In this document: piece by piece, positions 38,331 to 49,164 of the stretch
Layout: the number at the start of each line of letters is the position of its first letter
Numbering within the stretch: position 1 is the first letter of the stretch
Origin: Thermus igniterrae ATCC 700962
GTDB lineage: Bacteria > Deinococcota > Deinococci > Deinococcales > Thermaceae
DNA: 64,000 nt
Direction of reading: 5' to 3'
Assembly (NCBI RefSeq): GCF_000376265.1
Contig: NZ_AQWU01000073.1
Location: 345-64,344, forward strand
Program-made: the position numbers and the translations under genes
The notes under the pieces: model-generated
Seen by the model: the letters and a program-made list of their open reading frames with translations, nothing else
What the model was told of the DNA's origin: nothing
Database searches by the model: none

Positions 38331-41267
38331 ATGGAGATCCTTCTGGAAAAGCTCTACGGCCACCGTCTGGCCCTGCCCCAGGTGGCGGCGGCCCTCCTCT
38401 TGGCCCGGGAAGACCTTCCTGCCCTCCTCCTGGTCCCCGAGGACCGCCTGAGGCGCTGGCGGGACCTCTCCGCCTTCGGGGTGCCGGTGTACGCGAACCC
38501 GGGCCTCGAGGCCATGGAGGAGAAGGCCCTCTTCCTCCTCAGCTACGAGGAGGCCCTGGCCCCCTTTCCCGAGGACCCCTCTGCCTGGCGCATGGTGCTG
38601 GAGGTGGGCCGGGCCTATCCCCGCACGGAGCTTTTGGACCGCCTCCTGCGCCTGGGTTATGCCCGAGACGAGGATTACCGGGTCCTGGGGGAGGTCTTGG
38701 AGCTTGGGCCTTTGCGCCTGGAGTTCTTCGGGGAGGAGCTGGAGCGGCTTTTCTGGGAGGGCGAGCCCCGTAGGCGCCATGTCCTCCTGCCCAAGCCGGG
38801 CAAGGCGGAGGCGTTTACCTCCCAAAAGGTCCTCCACTTCCCCGGTCCCGTCTACCTGGACACCCCGGCCCTAGCCCCCAGGGAGCTTTTTTCCCTCCTG
38901 GCCGGGCGGCCGGTGGTGGCCCTGGGGGCGCACGGGGAGTTTCCCCTCCTGGAGCTTGGGGTGAGGCCCCTCCCTCCCTACCGGGGTAGCCTCAAGGCCC
39001 TGGAGAGGGACCTGGCCCGCTGGCTGGCCGAGGGGAAGCGGGTCCACCTCTTCGTGGGCCACGGGCGCACCCTGGAGTACCTGAGGCGCCGCCTGGCCCC
39101 CCTGGATCCTTTGGTGCTGGAGCGGTTTCCCGGGCCCAAGGGGAGGCTTGCCCTCCTGCCCGGGGCCTTTGAGGGCGGGGCGGAGTGGGGAGAGCATGTC
39201 CTCCTCACCGAGGCCCTGGTCTTCGCCACCGGGGGGGTGCGGGCCAGGCTCCGCTCCGGGGAGGGCCTCTCCGACCCCGGGGCCCTTTCCCCGGGGGACT
39301 TCCTCATCCACCCCGACCACGGCATCGGCCAGTTCCTGGGCCTGGAGACCCGGGAGGTCCTGGGGGCCAAGCGGGACTACCTGGTGTTGCGCTACCGGGG
39401 GGAGGGGCGGCTCTACCTGCCCGTGGAACAGCTCCCCCTCCTCAAGCGCCACCCGGGCACCACCGATGACCCTCCGGAGCTTTCCTCCTTGGGCAAGAAC
39501 GAGTGGCAGCGGGCCAAGGAACGGGCCAGAAAGGACGTGGAGGAGCTGGCGGCCCGCCTTCTGGTGCTCCAGGCCAAGCGCAAGGCTACCCCGGGGCGGG
39601 CCTTTCCCCCCCTGCCCGAGTGGGACCCCCTGATAGAGGCGGGCTTTCCCTACACCCTTACCCCCGACCAGCGCCAGGCCCTGGAGGAGGTGCTGCGAGA
39701 CCTCGAGGCCCCCCACCCCATGGACCGCCTGGTCTCCGGAGACGTGGGCTTCGGCAAGACCGAGGTGGCCCTGCGGGCCGCCCACCGCGTGGTGGGCCAC
39801 GGGGCCCAGGTGGCCTTTCTGGTGCCCACCACCCTTCTGGCCGAGCAGCACGGCAAGACCTTCAAGGAGCGCTTCCAGGGGCTTCCCGTGCGCATTGGGG
39901 TCCTCTCCCGCTTCACCCCCCCGAAGGAGGAGGAGGCCATCCTCAAGGGGCTCAAGGAAGGCACGGTGGACATCGTCATCGGCACCCACCGCCTCCTCCA
40001 GCCCGACGTGGCCTTCAAGGACCTGGGCCTCCTCATCGTGGACGAGGAGCACCGCTTCGGCGTGGTCCAGAAGGAGCGGATCCGGGAGCTCAAAGCGGAG
40101 GTGGACACCCTCTACCTTTCGGCCACCCCCATCCCCCGCACCCTCTACTCCGCCCTGGTGGGGCTCAAGGACCTCTCCAGCATCAAGACCCCACCCCCGG
40201 GGAGAAAGCCCATCCGCACCTTCCTGGCCCCCTTTGACCCCCTTCTGGTGCGGGAAGCTGTCCTCTTTGAGCTGGAACGGGGGGGCAAGGTCTTCTATGT
40301 CCACGACCGGGTGGCCTCCATAGAGGGGCGCAGGCGGTACCTGGAGGCCCTGGTGCCCGAGGCCCGGATCGGGGTGGTCCACGGGCAGATGCCCGAAGGC
40401 CTCATTGAGGAGACCATGCTCCTCTTTGCGGAAGGGGCCTACGACCTCCTCCTGGCCACCACCATCATTGAGTCGGGCCTGGACGTGGGGGAGGCCAACA
40501 CCATCCTCATCGAACGGGCGGACCGGCTGGGCCTGGCCACCCTCTACCAGCTCCGGGGCCGGGTGGGGCGGCGCGACCAGGAGGCCTACGCCTACCTCTT
40601 CCACCCGCCCCGCCTCACCGAGGCCGCCGAGAAGCGCCTGGCGGCCATCGCTGACCTCTCCGACCTGGGTTCGGGCCACCTCCTGGCGGAGAAGGACATG
40701 GAGATCCGGGGGGTGGGCAACCTCCTGGGTCCCGAGCAGCACGGGCATATCCGGGCCCTCTCCCTGGAGGTCTACACCGAGCTTTTGGAGGAGGCCATCC
40801 GCAAGCTCAAGGGGGAGGTGCGGGAGGAGAGGCCCCACGTGACCCTGGACCTCGCCGTCTCCGCCCGGCTGCCCGCGGAGTACGTGCCCAGCCTCGAGGC
40901 CAGGAGCCGCTACTACAGCCGCTTCGCCGAGGCGAAAAGCCTCGCCGAGCTTTCCCGCCTGGTGCGGGAGCTCAAAGCGCGCTACGGGCCTCTCCCTGAG
41001 GAGGCGGAGAACTTCGTGGCCCTCGCCCGGCTCCGCCTGGTGGCGGAGAGGAAGGGGGTGGTGTCCATCACGGAGGGCCTCACCCACCTGGAGGTGGTCT
41101 TCCCCCGCTACCCCCTGGACTACGACGCCCGCGGCCTCAAAGGGCTTCCCTACCGGGCGGAGCTCACCCAGTACCCGCCCGGGTTCCGCCTGGAGAAGAA
41201 GGGTTTAAGGCCCCGGGACTACCCCGAGGCCCTGATGGAAGCCCTTTACCTCTTCGCCGACCGCTAG
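38331..41267 (+). CDS. mfd: transcription-repair coupling factor
   Basis: The 978-residue ATPase moves stalled RNA polymerase off DNA lesions and recruits UvrA. Residues 1-300 are the degenerate UvrB-like region, shorter than in E. coli. Residues about 325-400 hold the CarD-like RNA-polymerase-binding module ([20 protein letters not shown], then [13 protein letters not shown]). The translocase follows with Walker [17 protein letters not shown] box [20 protein letters not shown], and helicase motif [15 protein letters not shown]. The TRCF C-terminal domain closes the protein. Length matches T. thermophilus Mfd. Confidence 0.96.
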   Translation: MEILLEKLYGHRLALPQVAAALLLAREDLPALLLVPEDRLRRWRDLSAFGVPVYANPGLEAMEEKALFLLSYEEALAPFPEDPSAWRMVLEVGRAYPRTELLDRLLRLGYARDEDYRVLGEVLELGPLRLEFFGEELERLFWEGEPRRRHVLLPKPGKAEAFTSQKVLHFPGPVYLDTPALAPRELFSLLAGRPVVALGAHGEFPLLELGVRPLPPYRGSLKALERDLARWLAEGKRVHLFVGHGRTLEYLRRRLAPLDPLVLERFPGPKGRLALLPGAFEGGAEWGEHVLLTEALVFATGGVRARLRSGEGLSDPGALSPGDFLIHPDHGIGQFLGLETREVLGAKRDYLVLRYRGEGRLYLPVEQLPLLKRHPGTTDDPPELSSLGKNEWQRAKERARKDVEELAARLLVLQAKRKATPGRAFPPLPEWDPLIEAGFPYTLTPDQRQALEEVLRDLEAPHPMDRLVSGDVGFGKTEVALRAAHRVVGHGAQVAFLVPTTLLAEQHGKTFKERFQGLPVRIGVLSRFTPPKEEEAILKGLKEGTVDIVIGTHRLLQPDVAFKDLGLLIVDEEHRFGVVQKERIRELKAEVDTLYLSATPIPRTLYSALVGLKDLSSIKTPPPGRKPIRTFLAPFDPLLVREAVLFELERGGKVFYVHDRVASIEGRRRYLEALVPEARIGVVHGQMPEGLIEETMLLFAEGAYDLLLATTIIESGLDVGEANTILIERADRLGLATLYQLRGRVGRRDQEAYAYLFHPPRLTEAAEKRLAAIADLSDLGSGHLLAEKDMEIRGVGNLLGPEQHGHIRALSLEVYTELLEEAIRKLKGEVREERPHVTLDLAVSARLPAEYVPSLEARSRYYSRFAEAKSLAELSRLVRELKARYGPLPEEAENFVALARLRLVAERKGVVSITEGLTHLEVVFPRYPLDYDARGLKGLPYRAELTQYPPGFRLEKKGLRPRDYPEALMEALYLFADR

Positions 41268-41316
41268 CCGCCGGAGTCCGGTTTGAGCTGGAAGCGGCCC
41301 AGGGTGGCGCCGCCCT

Positions 41317-41346
41317 TTGACAGGCGGAGCGTTTTGGGGTTAAACT
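41317..41346 (+). promoter_or_regulatory. promoter of the beta-oxidation operon
   Basis: TTGACA (41317-41322) and TAAACT (41341-41346) are 18 bp apart in the 103-bp gap after mfd. A Shine-Dalgarno aaggaggtgg follows at 41359-41368. CTTTGAC recurs at 41315 and 41345, which may be part of an operator for a TetR-type fatty-acid repressor. Confidence 0.75.
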
Positions 41347-41370
41347 TTGACTTAGTATAAGGAGGTGGCC

Positions 41371-43662
41371 ATGATCAAGAAGGTAGGCGTGGTGGGCGCG
41401 GGGACCATGGGAAGCGGGATCGCCGCCCTGGTGGCCAGCGCCGGGATCCCGGTGGTCCTCCTGGACATCCCCGGGAAGGAGGACCGCAACGAGTACGCCA
41501 AGCGGGGCCTGGAGCGCGCCCTCAAGGCCAAGCCCGCGGCCTTCATGGACCCCGAGCGGGCCCGGTACATTGAGATCGGCAACACCGAGGACGACCTGGA
41601 GAAGCTCAAGGACTGCGACTGGGTGGTGGAGGCCATCATTGAGAAGCCCGAGCCCAAGCAGGCCCTCTACGCCCGCCTGGAAGGCCTCCTGAAGCCCACC
41701 GCCATCATTAGCTCCAACACGAGCGGCATCCCCATGAGGGTGCTTCTGGAGGGGCGCTCCGAGGGCTTCCGCCGGCGCTTCCTGGGCACCCACTTCTTCA
41801 ACCCCCCCCGCTACCTCCACCTCCTGGAGCTCATCCCCACCCCCGAGACCGACCCCAAGGTCCTGGAGGAAATCCGCCGCTTTGGGGAGAGGATCCTCGG
41901 CAAGGGCACCGTTCTCGCCAAGGACGCCCCCGGCTTCATCGCCAACCGCCTCGGGGTCTACGGGATGGTGCAGGCCGTGCGCCTCATGGAGAAGCACGGC
42001 CTCACCATTGACGAGGTGGACGCCCTCACCGGGCCCCTCCTCGGCCGCCCCAACTCCGCCACCTTCCGCACCGCCGACCTCACGGGCCTGGACGTGCTCA
42101 AGCTCGTGACCGAGGAGCTCGCCCAGGCCACCGGGGAGGACTTCGCCCTGCCCGAGTGGGTCCACCGGCTCGTGGAGGAGGGCCGCTTAGGGGAGAAGGC
42201 GGGGGCCGGGTTCTACAAGCGGGTGAACGGGGAGATCTACACCCTGGACTACCGGACCCTGGAGTACGTCCCCCGGACCAAGCTGGAGCTTCCCGAGCTT
42301 CGCGCCCTCCGGGACCTTCCCCTGAGGGAGCGCCTCGCCAAGGCCTTGGACCTTCCCGGCAAGTACGGGGCCTTCCTCCGGGAGCTTTTCGCCAAGACCG
42401 CCCACTACACCCTGGAGAAGGCTCCGGAGATCGCCTACGACCTCGTCTCCGTGGACCAGGCCCTGGAGTGGGGCTTCGCTTGGGAGGAAGGCCCCTTCAA
42501 GAACATGGACGCCGTGGGGCTTTCCCGGGTGGAGGCCCTTTTCGCCGAGCACGGCTTGGAGGTTCCCGGGCTCCTTAGGAAGGCCCAGGGCACCTTCTAC
42601 AAGGACGGCGCCTACCTGGGGTTTGACGGGGCCTACCACCCCCTGCCCGTGCGGGAGGGGGTCATCTCCCTCAAGGCCCTGAAGTCCGAGGGCAAGACCC
42701 TCCTGGAGGGCAAGGAGGCGGCCCTTCTGGACCTGGGGGATGGGGTGGCCCTTTTGGAGTTCCGCACCAAGATGAACGCCATCGGGGAAGGGGTCATCCG
42801 CATGCTCCAGAAGAGCCTGGAGTACGTGGAGGAGAAGGGCTACCTGGGCCTCGTCATCGGCAACGAGGACCCCAGGGCCTTCTCCGCCGGGGCCAACCTG
42901 GCCCTCATCCTCTCCCTGGCCCAGGAGGGGGACTGGGACGAGCTCGCCCTGGCGGTGCGCCAGTTCCAGAAGGCCTCCATGTCCCTCCGCTATAGCCCCT
43001 TCCCCGTGGTGGTGGCCCCCTTTGGCCTCACCCTGGGGGGCGGGGCGGAGTTCACCCTGCACGCCGACGCCGTCCAGGCCCACGCCGAGCTCTACATGGG
43101 CCTGGTGGAGGCCGGGGTAGGGCTTCTGCCCGCGGGGGGCGGCACCAAGGAGATGCTCCTCCGCTTCACCCAGGAGCTTGCCCCCTACGAGGAGGCCGAC
43201 CCCTTTGAGGCGGTGAAGCGGGCCTTTAACCTCATCGCCATGGCCAGGACCTCCACGAGCGCCCTCGAGGCCCTGAAGATGGGCTTCCTCCAGGACCGGG
43301 ACCGGATCAGCATGAACCGGGACTTCCTCATCGCCGACGCCAAGCGGCGGGTGCTGGAGCTGGCCCCCGATTACCGTCCGCCCCTTCCCCCGAGGATCCG
43401 CGTCCTGGGGAGTGAAGCCCTGGGCAACCTGCGCTATGCGGTCTGGGCCTTCCGCGAGGCGGGGGAGATCAGTGACCACGACATGCGCATCGGCCTGGAG
43501 ATCGCCTATGTGCTCTCGGGCGGTGAGGGCCCGGCGCGGGAGGTCTCGGAATGGGACCTTCTGGACCTGGAGCGGGAGGCCTTCTTGAAGCTCCTCGGCA
43601 CCCGGAAGACCCAGGAGCGCATCGCCTACACCCTGAAGACGGGCAAGCCGCTTAGGAACTAA
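41371..43662 (+). CDS. 3-hydroxyacyl-CoA dehydrogenase / enoyl-CoA hydratase fusion
   Basis: The protein has 763 residues from ATG 41371, chosen over GTG 41365 because of the aaggagg site. The NAD-binding Rossmann fold comes first (VGVVGAGTMGSGIAALVASAG). Then come the dehydrogenase signature (GTHFFNPPRYLHLLELIPTP, FIANRLGVYGM) and a C-terminal helical domain. Residues about 440-680 form a crotonase-like domain (FRTKMNAIGEGV, FSAGANLALI, FGLTLGGGAEFTLHADAV). This dehydrogenase-first order is that of FadN/FadB-like beta-oxidation enzymes. It leads the operon with thiolase and acyl-CoA dehydrogenase. Confidence 0.92.
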   Translation: MIKKVGVVGAGTMGSGIAALVASAGIPVVLLDIPGKEDRNEYAKRGLERALKAKPAAFMDPERARYIEIGNTEDDLEKLKDCDWVVEAIIEKPEPKQALYARLEGLLKPTAIISSNTSGIPMRVLLEGRSEGFRRRFLGTHFFNPPRYLHLLELIPTPETDPKVLEEIRRFGERILGKGTVLAKDAPGFIANRLGVYGMVQAVRLMEKHGLTIDEVDALTGPLLGRPNSATFRTADLTGLDVLKLVTEELAQATGEDFALPEWVHRLVEEGRLGEKAGAGFYKRVNGEIYTLDYRTLEYVPRTKLELPELRALRDLPLRERLAKALDLPGKYGAFLRELFAKTAHYTLEKAPEIAYDLVSVDQALEWGFAWEEGPFKNMDAVGLSRVEALFAEHGLEVPGLLRKAQGTFYKDGAYLGFDGAYHPLPVREGVISLKALKSEGKTLLEGKEAALLDLGDGVALLEFRTKMNAIGEGVIRMLQKSLEYVEEKGYLGLVIGNEDPRAFSAGANLALILSLAQEGDWDELALAVRQFQKASMSLRYSPFPVVVAPFGLTLGGGAEFTLHADAVQAHAELYMGLVEAGVGLLPAGGGTKEMLLRFTQELAPYEEADPFEAVKRAFNLIAMARTSTSALEALKMGFLQDRDRISMNRDFLIADAKRRVLELAPDYRPPLPPRIRVLGSEALGNLRYAVWAFREAGEISDHDMRIGLEIAYVLSGGEGPAREVSEWDLLDLEREAFLKLLGTRKTQERIAYTLKTGKPLRN

Positions 43663-43674
43663 GGGGGATTGAAG

Positions 43675-44868
43675 ATGCGGGAAGCGGTCATCGTAAGCGC
43701 AGTGCGGAGCCCCGTGGCCCGGGGCAAGAAGGACGGGGCCCTGGCGGAGCTCCACCCCGTGGACCTCTCCGCCCAGGTGATGCGGGCCGCGGTGGAGCGG
43801 GTGGGCCTGGACCCCAAGGAGCTCGAGGACGTCCTCTGGGGGTGCGCCATGCCCGAGGCGGCCCAGGGGCTGAACATCGCCCGCCTGGCCCTCCTCCGGG
43901 CGGGCTTCCCCGTGGAGGTGGCGGGGGCCACCATCAACCGCTTCTGCTCCAGCGGCCTCCAGACCATCGCCATGGCCGCCCAGGCGGTGATGACCGGCAT
44001 GGCCGAGGCCGTGCTGGCCGGGGGGGTGGAGATGATGAGCCAGGTGCCCATGTCGGGCTTCCACACCCGGCTCCACCCCGACCTCACCCCCACGGAGTGG
44101 GGCCCGGAGGGCTACTCCACCTACATCGGCATGGGCTTCACCGCCGAAAGGGTGGCGGAGCGCTACGGCATCAGCCGGGAGGACCAGGACCGCTGGGCCC
44201 TAAGGAGCCACCAGCGGGCGGCCCAGGCCTGGGCCGAGGGGCGCTTTGGCGAGGTGGTGCCCATCCGGGTGCCCAAGGTGCGCTACCAGGGCACCAAGAA
44301 GGTGGTGCAGGAGGTGGTCTTTGACCGGGACGAGACCGTGCGGCCCGACACTTCCCTGGAGGCCCTGGCCAAGCTCCGCCCCGCCTTCAAGAAGGGGGGC
44401 ACCGTGACCGCGGGGAACGCCAGCCCCTACTCCGACGGGGCGGCGGCGGTGGTGGTCATGAGCCGGGAGAAGGCGGAGGCCTTGGGCCTCAAGCCCCTCG
44501 CCCGCTTCGTGAGCTTCGCCGTGGCCGGGGTGGAGCCCGACGTGATGGGGATCGGCCCGGTGAAGGCGGTGCCCAAGGCCCTGAAGCGGGCGGGCCTCAC
44601 CCTGGACCAGATCGCCCTCATTGAGTTCAACGAGGCCTTCGCCGCCCAGGTCCTGGCGGTGATGCGGGCCCTGGAGATGCCCGAGGAGAGGACGAACGTC
44701 AACGGCGGGGCCATCGCCCTGGGCCACCCCCTGGGGGCCACGGGGGCCAAGCTCACCGCCCAGCTCTTAAGCGAGCTTGCCCGGAGGGGCGGGGGGTACG
44801 GCCTCGTCACCATGTGCATCGGCGGCGGCATGGGCGCCGCGGGCGTGTTTGAGGTTTATCCGGCCTAA
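43675..44868 (+). CDS. acetyl-CoA acyltransferase (thiolase)
   Basis: The 397-residue enzyme cleaves 3-ketoacyl-CoA in the last step of beta-oxidation. The acyl-carrying cysteine is in [17 protein letters not shown]. The His is in [16 protein letters not shown], and the second Cys in [15 protein letters not shown]. The ATG at 43675 follows the first gene by 12 bp with a gggggattg ribosome site. It is coupled in one transcript with the hydroxyacyl-CoA dehydrogenase and acyl-CoA dehydrogenase genes. Confidence 0.95.
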   Translation: MREAVIVSAVRSPVARGKKDGALAELHPVDLSAQVMRAAVERVGLDPKELEDVLWGCAMPEAAQGLNIARLALLRAGFPVEVAGATINRFCSSGLQTIAMAAQAVMTGMAEAVLAGGVEMMSQVPMSGFHTRLHPDLTPTEWGPEGYSTYIGMGFTAERVAERYGISREDQDRWALRSHQRAAQAWAEGRFGEVVPIRVPKVRYQGTKKVVQEVVFDRDETVRPDTSLEALAKLRPAFKKGGTVTAGNASPYSDGAAAVVVMSREKAEALGLKPLARFVSFAVAGVEPDVMGIGPVKAVPKALKRAGLTLDQIALIEFNEAFAAQVLAVMRALEMPEERTNVNGGAIALGHPLGATGAKLTAQLLSELARRGGGYGLVTMCIGGGMGAAGVFEVYPA

Positions 44869-44879
44869 GGAGGAGGACC

Positions 44880-46613
44880 ATGACCGAGGAGAAGAAGCTT
44901 TGGCAAAAAGGCGGCGGCTGGCTTTTGGAGGTCCCGGAGCGGGTCTACACCCCCGAGGACTTTGACGAGAGCGTCAAGGAGATCGCCCGCACCACCCGCA
45001 CCTTCGTGGAGCGGGAGGTGCTTCCCCTTCTGGAGCGCATGGAGCACGGGGAGCTTGAGCTCAACGTGCCCCTGATGCGCAAGGCGGGGGAGCTCGGGCT
45101 TCTTGCCATTGACGTCCCCGAGGAGTACGGCGGCCTGGACCTGCCCAAGGTGATCTCCACCGTGGTGGCCGAGGAGCTTTCGGGAAGCGGGGGCTTCTCC
45201 GTCACCTACGGCGCCCACACCTCCATCGGCACCCTGCCCCTCGTCTACTTCGGCACCGAGGAGCAGAAGCGCAAGTACCTGCCCAAGCTGGCCAGCGGGG
45301 AGTGGATTGCCGCCTACTGCCTCACGGAGCCGGGCTCGGGTTCCGACGCCCTCGCCGCCAAGACCCGGGCCACGCTTTCCGAGGACGGCAAGCACTACGT
45401 CCTGAACGGGGTCAAGCAGTGGATCTCCAACGCGGGCTTCGCCCAGCTCTTCACCGTCTTCGCCAAGGTGGACGGGGAGCACTTCACCGCCTTCCTGGTG
45501 GAGCGGGGCACCCCCGGTCTCTCCTTCGGCCCCGAGGAGAAGAAGATGGGCATCAAGGCCTCCAGCACCCGCCAGGTGATCCTGGAGGACGTCAAGGTGC
45601 CCGTGGAGAACGTCCTCGGGGAGGTGGGCAAGGGGCACAAGATCGCCTTCAACGTCCTCAACGTGGGCCGCTACAAGCTCGGGGCGGGGGCCGTGGGCGG
45701 GGCGAAGCGGGCCCTGGAGCTTTCCGCCCAGTACGCCAACCAGCGGGTGCAGTTCGGCCGCCCCATCGGCCGCTTCGGCCTCATCCAGCAGAAGCTCGGC
45801 GAGATGGCGAGCCGCATCTACGCAGCGGAAAGCGCCGTCTACCGCACCGTGGGCCTCATTGACGAGGCCCTCGCGGGGAAGAAGGGCCCCGAGGCGGTCA
45901 TGGCGGGCATTGAGGAGTACGCCGTGGAGGCCAGCATCATCAAGGTGCTGGGCTCCGAGGTCCTGGACTACGTGGTGGACGAGGGGGTGCAGATCCACGG
46001 GGGCTACGGCTACTCCCAGGAGTACCCCATTGAAAGGGCCTACCGCGACGCCCGCATCAACCGCATCTTTGAGGGCACCAACGAGATCAACCGCCTCCTC
46101 ATCCCGGGCATGCTCCTCCGCCGGGCCCTGAAGGGCCAGCTCCCCCTCCTGCAGGCCGTCCAGCGGCTCCAGAAGGAGCTTCTGGAGCCGAGCTTTGAGG
46201 AGCCCGAGGACCTCGAGCTCCACCAGGTCCAAAACCTGAAGAAGCTCGCCCTCATGGTGGCCGGGCTCGCCGTGCAGAAGTACGGCCAGGGGGTGGAGGA
46301 GGAGCAGGAGGTGCTGGGGGCGGTGGCCGACATCCTCATTGACGCCTACGCCGCGGAGAGCGCCCTCCTCCGGGCCAGGCGGCTTGGCGGGCTCGCCCAG
46401 GTCCTCGCCCGCATCTACCTGGCCCAGGCCGTGGACCGGGCCCAGGCGGGGGCGCTTTCGGTGCTGCCCCGCCTCGTGGAAGGGGACGAGGCCCGGGTGG
46501 TCTACTCCGCCGCCCGCAGGCTCACCAAGCGCGAGCCCCTGGACCTCGTGGCCCTGCGCCGCCAGGCGGCGGAGGCGGTGCTGGAGGCGGGGGGCTACCC
46601 GATTCCCCGTTAA
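44880..46613 (+). CDS. acyl-CoA dehydrogenase (long form)
   Basis: The 577-residue FAD enzyme oxidises acyl-CoA to enoyl-CoA. Landmarks: CLTEPGSGSDALAAKTRATL (FAD/substrate), QWISNAGFAQLFTVFAK, GRYKLGAGAVGGAKRALELS, QVRFGRPI-like QRVQFGRPIGRFGLIQQKLG, and the C-terminal GGYGYSQEYPIERAYRDARI with the catalytic-region EGTNEINR. About 170 residues follow the standard 400-residue core, a helical extension as in very-long-chain or ACAD9-type enzymes. An aggagga ribosome site precedes the ATG. A strong terminator follows. Confidence 0.93.
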   Translation: MTEEKKLWQKGGGWLLEVPERVYTPEDFDESVKEIARTTRTFVEREVLPLLERMEHGELELNVPLMRKAGELGLLAIDVPEEYGGLDLPKVISTVVAEELSGSGGFSVTYGAHTSIGTLPLVYFGTEEQKRKYLPKLASGEWIAAYCLTEPGSGSDALAAKTRATLSEDGKHYVLNGVKQWISNAGFAQLFTVFAKVDGEHFTAFLVERGTPGLSFGPEEKKMGIKASSTRQVILEDVKVPVENVLGEVGKGHKIAFNVLNVGRYKLGAGAVGGAKRALELSAQYANQRVQFGRPIGRFGLIQQKLGEMASRIYAAESAVYRTVGLIDEALAGKKGPEAVMAGIEEYAVEASIIKVLGSEVLDYVVDEGVQIHGGYGYSQEYPIERAYRDARINRIFEGTNEINRLLIPGMLLRRALKGQLPLLQAVQRLQKELLEPSFEEPEDLELHQVQNLKKLALMVAGLAVQKYGQGVEEEQEVLGAVADILIDAYAAESALLRARRLGGLAQVLARIYLAQAVDRAQAGALSVLPRLVEGDEARVVYSAARRLTKREPLDLVALRRQAAEAVLEAGGYPIPR

Positions 46614-46622
46614 GTGCCTCAC

Positions 46623-46661
46623 ACCGCCCCGTGCGGGCTTGCCCCGCACGGGGCGGTCTTT
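46623..46661. terminator. terminator between acyl-CoA dehydrogenase and convergent cysS
   Basis: A perfect 15-bp stem, ACCGCCCCGTGCGGG (46623-46637) with CCCGCACGGGGCGGT (46643-46657), and a 5-nt loop. A short cttt tail follows on the plus strand, so it mainly serves the fad operon. Confidence 0.85.
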
Positions 46662-48102
46662 AGCCCTCCAGGTGCCACTTGGGGCCTTCTTTGGTGTCCT
46701 CCACGACCACGCCGAGGGCCCTTAGCCTCTCCCGGATGAGGTCGCTTCTTTCGTAGTCCTTGGCCCGCCTGGCCTCTTCCCGAAGCTCCAGGAGGAGCTT
46801 GATGAGGCCTTCCAGAAGGGGCCCCGAGACCTTTTCCTCGAGGACCCTCTCGGGAAAGAGGCCGAGGATCCCCTCCCCCAGGGTGTGGAAGACCGCCTCG
46901 GCCCGGGCGAGGCTTTCCCCCCTGGCCTCGGGCAGGAGCTTGTGGAGCTCGGGGAGGAAGGTGAAGAGGGCGGCCAGGGCCTCGGGGGTGGAGAGGTCGT
47001 CCTCTATGGCCTCCATGAAGGCCTTTTCCAGGGCGTCCAGGGCCCTCTCCAGCCCGGGGGTGGTGCCCGGGGGTGCGGTCTTCTTCCGCTCCCGCACCTC
47101 CCGGTAGGCGTGGAGGAGGCGGGCGTAGCCCCTTTTGGCGCTTTCCAACCCTTCCCAGGTGAAGTCCATGGGGCTTCGGTAGTGGGTCTGGAGGAGGTAG
47201 AAGCGGAGGGCCATGGGCTCGTGGGCCTTGAGGAGGTCGTGGAGGAGGACCAGGTTCCCCGTGCTCTTCGCCATCTTCTCCCCCTCCAAAAGCACGTGGT
47301 TGTGGTGCATCCAGTGGCGGGCGAAGCGGAAGCCCGCGGCCTCCGCCTGGGCGATCTCGCACTCGTGGTGGGGAAACTGCAGGTCAATCCCCCCGGCGTG
47401 GAGGTCAAAGCCCTCCCCCAGGTACTTGAGGCTCATGGCCGTGCACTCAATGTGCCAGCCGGGGTACCCTTCCCCCCAGGGGCTCTTCCAGCGCATGAGG
47501 TGCCCCGGCTCCGCCGCCTTCCAGAGGGCGAAGTCCAGGGGGTCTTCCTTCTCCTCCCGCACCTCCACCCGGGCTCCCGCCCTGAGCTCCTCCAGGCGTT
47601 TTCCCGAGAGCTTCCCGTACTCGGGGAAGGAGCGCACCCGGAAGTAGACGCTTCCCTTCCGCTCGTAGGCCACCCCCCGCGCAAGAAGCCTTTCCGTGAG
47701 CTCCAGCATCTCCGGGATGTGGCCCGAAGCCCTCGGGGCGATGGAGGGCCTGAGGACGTTCAGGGCCTGCATGGCGTCAAAGTAGCTCCAGGTGTACTTC
47801 TCGGCCACCTCCATGGGCTCAAGCCGTTCCAGCTTGGCCCGCCTTACGATCTTGTCCTCGCCCTCGTCGGCGTCGTCGGTGAGGTGGCCCACGTCGGTGA
47901 TGTTGGAAACGAAGCGCACCTTGTACCCCTTGTGGAGGAAGTAGCGCCTTAGGACGTCGTAGACCACGGGCCCACGGGCGTGGCCCAGGTGGGGGTCGGA
48001 GTAGACCGTGGGCCCGCAGACGTAGATCCCCACGTGGCCGGGGACCGCGGGCTCAAAGGGCACCTTGCGGCGCGCCAGGGTGTCGTAGATCACGAGGCCC
48101 AT
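46660..48102 (-). CDS. cysS: cysteinyl-tRNA synthetase
   Basis: The 480-residue class I synthetase has the zinc-binding cysteine in [20 protein letters not shown], which also contains the HIGH-like motif (PHLGHAR). The partner ligands are in [10 protein letters not shown] and [10 protein letters not shown]. The second signature is [13 protein letters not shown] (KMSKS as KMAKS). The start is set at 48102. TATAAT (48115-48110, minus) is 7 nt upstream, so the message is probably leaderless and divergent from hsp33. Confidence 0.96.
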   Translation of the reverse strand: MGLVIYDTLARRKVPFEPAVPGHVGIYVCGPTVYSDPHLGHARGPVVYDVLRRYFLHKGYKVRFVSNITDVGHLTDDADEGEDKIVRRAKLERLEPMEVAEKYTWSYFDAMQALNVLRPSIAPRASGHIPEMLELTERLLARGVAYERKGSVYFRVRSFPEYGKLSGKRLEELRAGARVEVREEKEDPLDFALWKAAEPGHLMRWKSPWGEGYPGWHIECTAMSLKYLGEGFDLHAGGIDLQFPHHECEIAQAEAAGFRFARHWMHHNHVLLEGEKMAKSTGNLVLLHDLLKAHEPMALRFYLLQTHYRSPMDFTWEGLESAKRGYARLLHAYREVRERKKTAPPGTTPGLERALDALEKAFMEAIEDDLSTPEALAALFTFLPELHKLLPEARGESLARAEAVFHTLGEGILGLFPERVLEEKVSGPLLEGLIKLLLELREEARRAKDYERSDLIRERLRALGVVVEDTKEGPKWHLEG

Positions 48103-48109
48103 ATGGGGG

Positions 48110-48130
48110 ATTATAGGCCCGTGGCATAAT
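48110..48130. promoter_or_regulatory. divergent -10 boxes for cysS and hsp33
   Basis: Minus-strand TATAAT (48115-48110) precedes cysS by 7 nt. Plus-strand CATAAT (48125-48130) precedes the hsp33 ATG by 8 nt. The start codons are 36 bp apart. Confidence 0.6.
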
Positions 48131-48138
48131 GGCGGGGT

Positions 48139-49164
48139 ATGGGACGGATCCTTAGGGGCCTCGCGGGAGGCGGGGACTTGCGGGTTTTGGCCGCGGAGAC
48201 CACGGACGTGGTGGAGGAGGCGAGGCTTCGCCACGGCCTTTCCCCCACGGCCACCGCCGCTTTGGGGCGCGCCATGACCGGGGCGCTCCTCCTCGCCCAG
48301 CTCCTCCTCAAGACCCCCAAGGAGCGCCTCACCCTCCGGGTGGAGGGGTCGGGGCCCTTGGGGGGGATCGTGGTGGAGGCCGACCCCCAGGGGAACGTCC
48401 GGGGGTACGTGAAAAACCCCGAGGCCGAGGTCCCCTTGAGGGAGGACGGAAAGCTGAACGTGGGGGAGCTCGTGGGGGCCGGGTTCTTGCGGGTGGACCG
48501 GAGCCTTCCCAATGGGGAGGTCTACACGAGCACCGTGCCCTTGGTCTCGGGGGAGATCGCCGAGGACCTCGCCCACTACCTCTGGCAGTCGGAGCAGATC
48601 CCCTCGGCGGTGCTCCTCGGCGTGCGGGTCAAAGGGGAGGGGGAGGTGGAGGTAGCGGGGGGTGTGGCCGTCCAGGTGATGCCCGGGGCCAAGGAGGAGG
48701 TCTTGGGCCGCCTCGAGGCCAACCTCAAGGACCTCCCCGGCCTCACCCCCCTCCTTCGGGAGCGGGGCCTGGAGGGGGCTTTGGAGGCCCTTCTTGCGGG
48801 CCTGGGCTTTGAGCGCACCGACCTCCGCGCCCTGGGCTACCTCCAGAACGAGATCCCCGCCCGCTTCCGCTGCCGCTGCAACCGGGAGAAGGCCCTGGAG
48901 GCCCTGGTCTTCTTCACCCCGGAGGAGCGGGAGGAGATGATCGTGAAGGACGGCGGGGCGGAGGTGGTCTGCCACTGGTGCGGGGAGGTCTACCGCTTCT
49001 CCCCGGAGGAGGTTCGCTCCCTGGTGGCCGAGGTGCGCTGCCCCGATTGCGGGGCCCTTTGGCTCTACCCTAAGGGGGACGGCACCCTCGCCCGCATTGA
49101 GGGGGAGACCTGCCGCTGCGGCCGCAAGGTGGAGCTCCCCTCGGAAAGCCGCCCCCAGGCTTGA
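48139..49164 (+). CDS. hslO: Hsp33 redox-regulated chaperone with extra Cys-rich C-terminal extension
   Basis: The protein has 341 residues, longer than the usual 285-300. The N-terminal chaperone domain (LRGLAGGGDLRVLAAETTDV; TATAALGRAMTGALLLAQLL) is standard. The redox switch is Cys245-X-Cys247 and Cys278-X2-Cys281, the canonical CXC...CXXC zinc site that opens under oxidative stress. Unusually, a second set follows: Cys301-X2-Cys304 (VRCPDCGALWLYP) and Cys325-X-Cys327 (ETCRCGRKVELP). It looks like a small zinc ribbon. CATAAT 8 nt upstream suggests a near-leaderless mRNA. Confidence 0.92.
   Translation: MGRILRGLAGGGDLRVLAAETTDVVEEARLRHGLSPTATAALGRAMTGALLLAQLLLKTPKERLTLRVEGSGPLGGIVVEADPQGNVRGYVKNPEAEVPLREDGKLNVGELVGAGFLRVDRSLPNGEVYTSTVPLVSGEIAEDLAHYLWQSEQIPSAVLLGVRVKGEGEVEVAGGVAVQVMPGAKEEVLGRLEANLKDLPGLTPLLRERGLEGALEALLAGLGFERTDLRALGYLQNEIPARFRCRCNREKALEALVFFTPEEREEMIVKDGGAEVVCHWCGEVYRFSPEEVRSLVAEVRCPDCGALWLYPKGDGTLARIEGETCRCGRKVELPSESRPQA

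Noticed and set aside
38871-41087. Long minus-strand open frames inside mfd (738 codons) and inside the beta-oxidation operon (629 codons at 42187-44076)
   Set aside because: GC-rich codon bias on the coding strand leaves the opposite strand almost stop-free. The products are Gly/Pro/His/Gln-rich without domains, and the plus-strand genes are well conserved enzymes.
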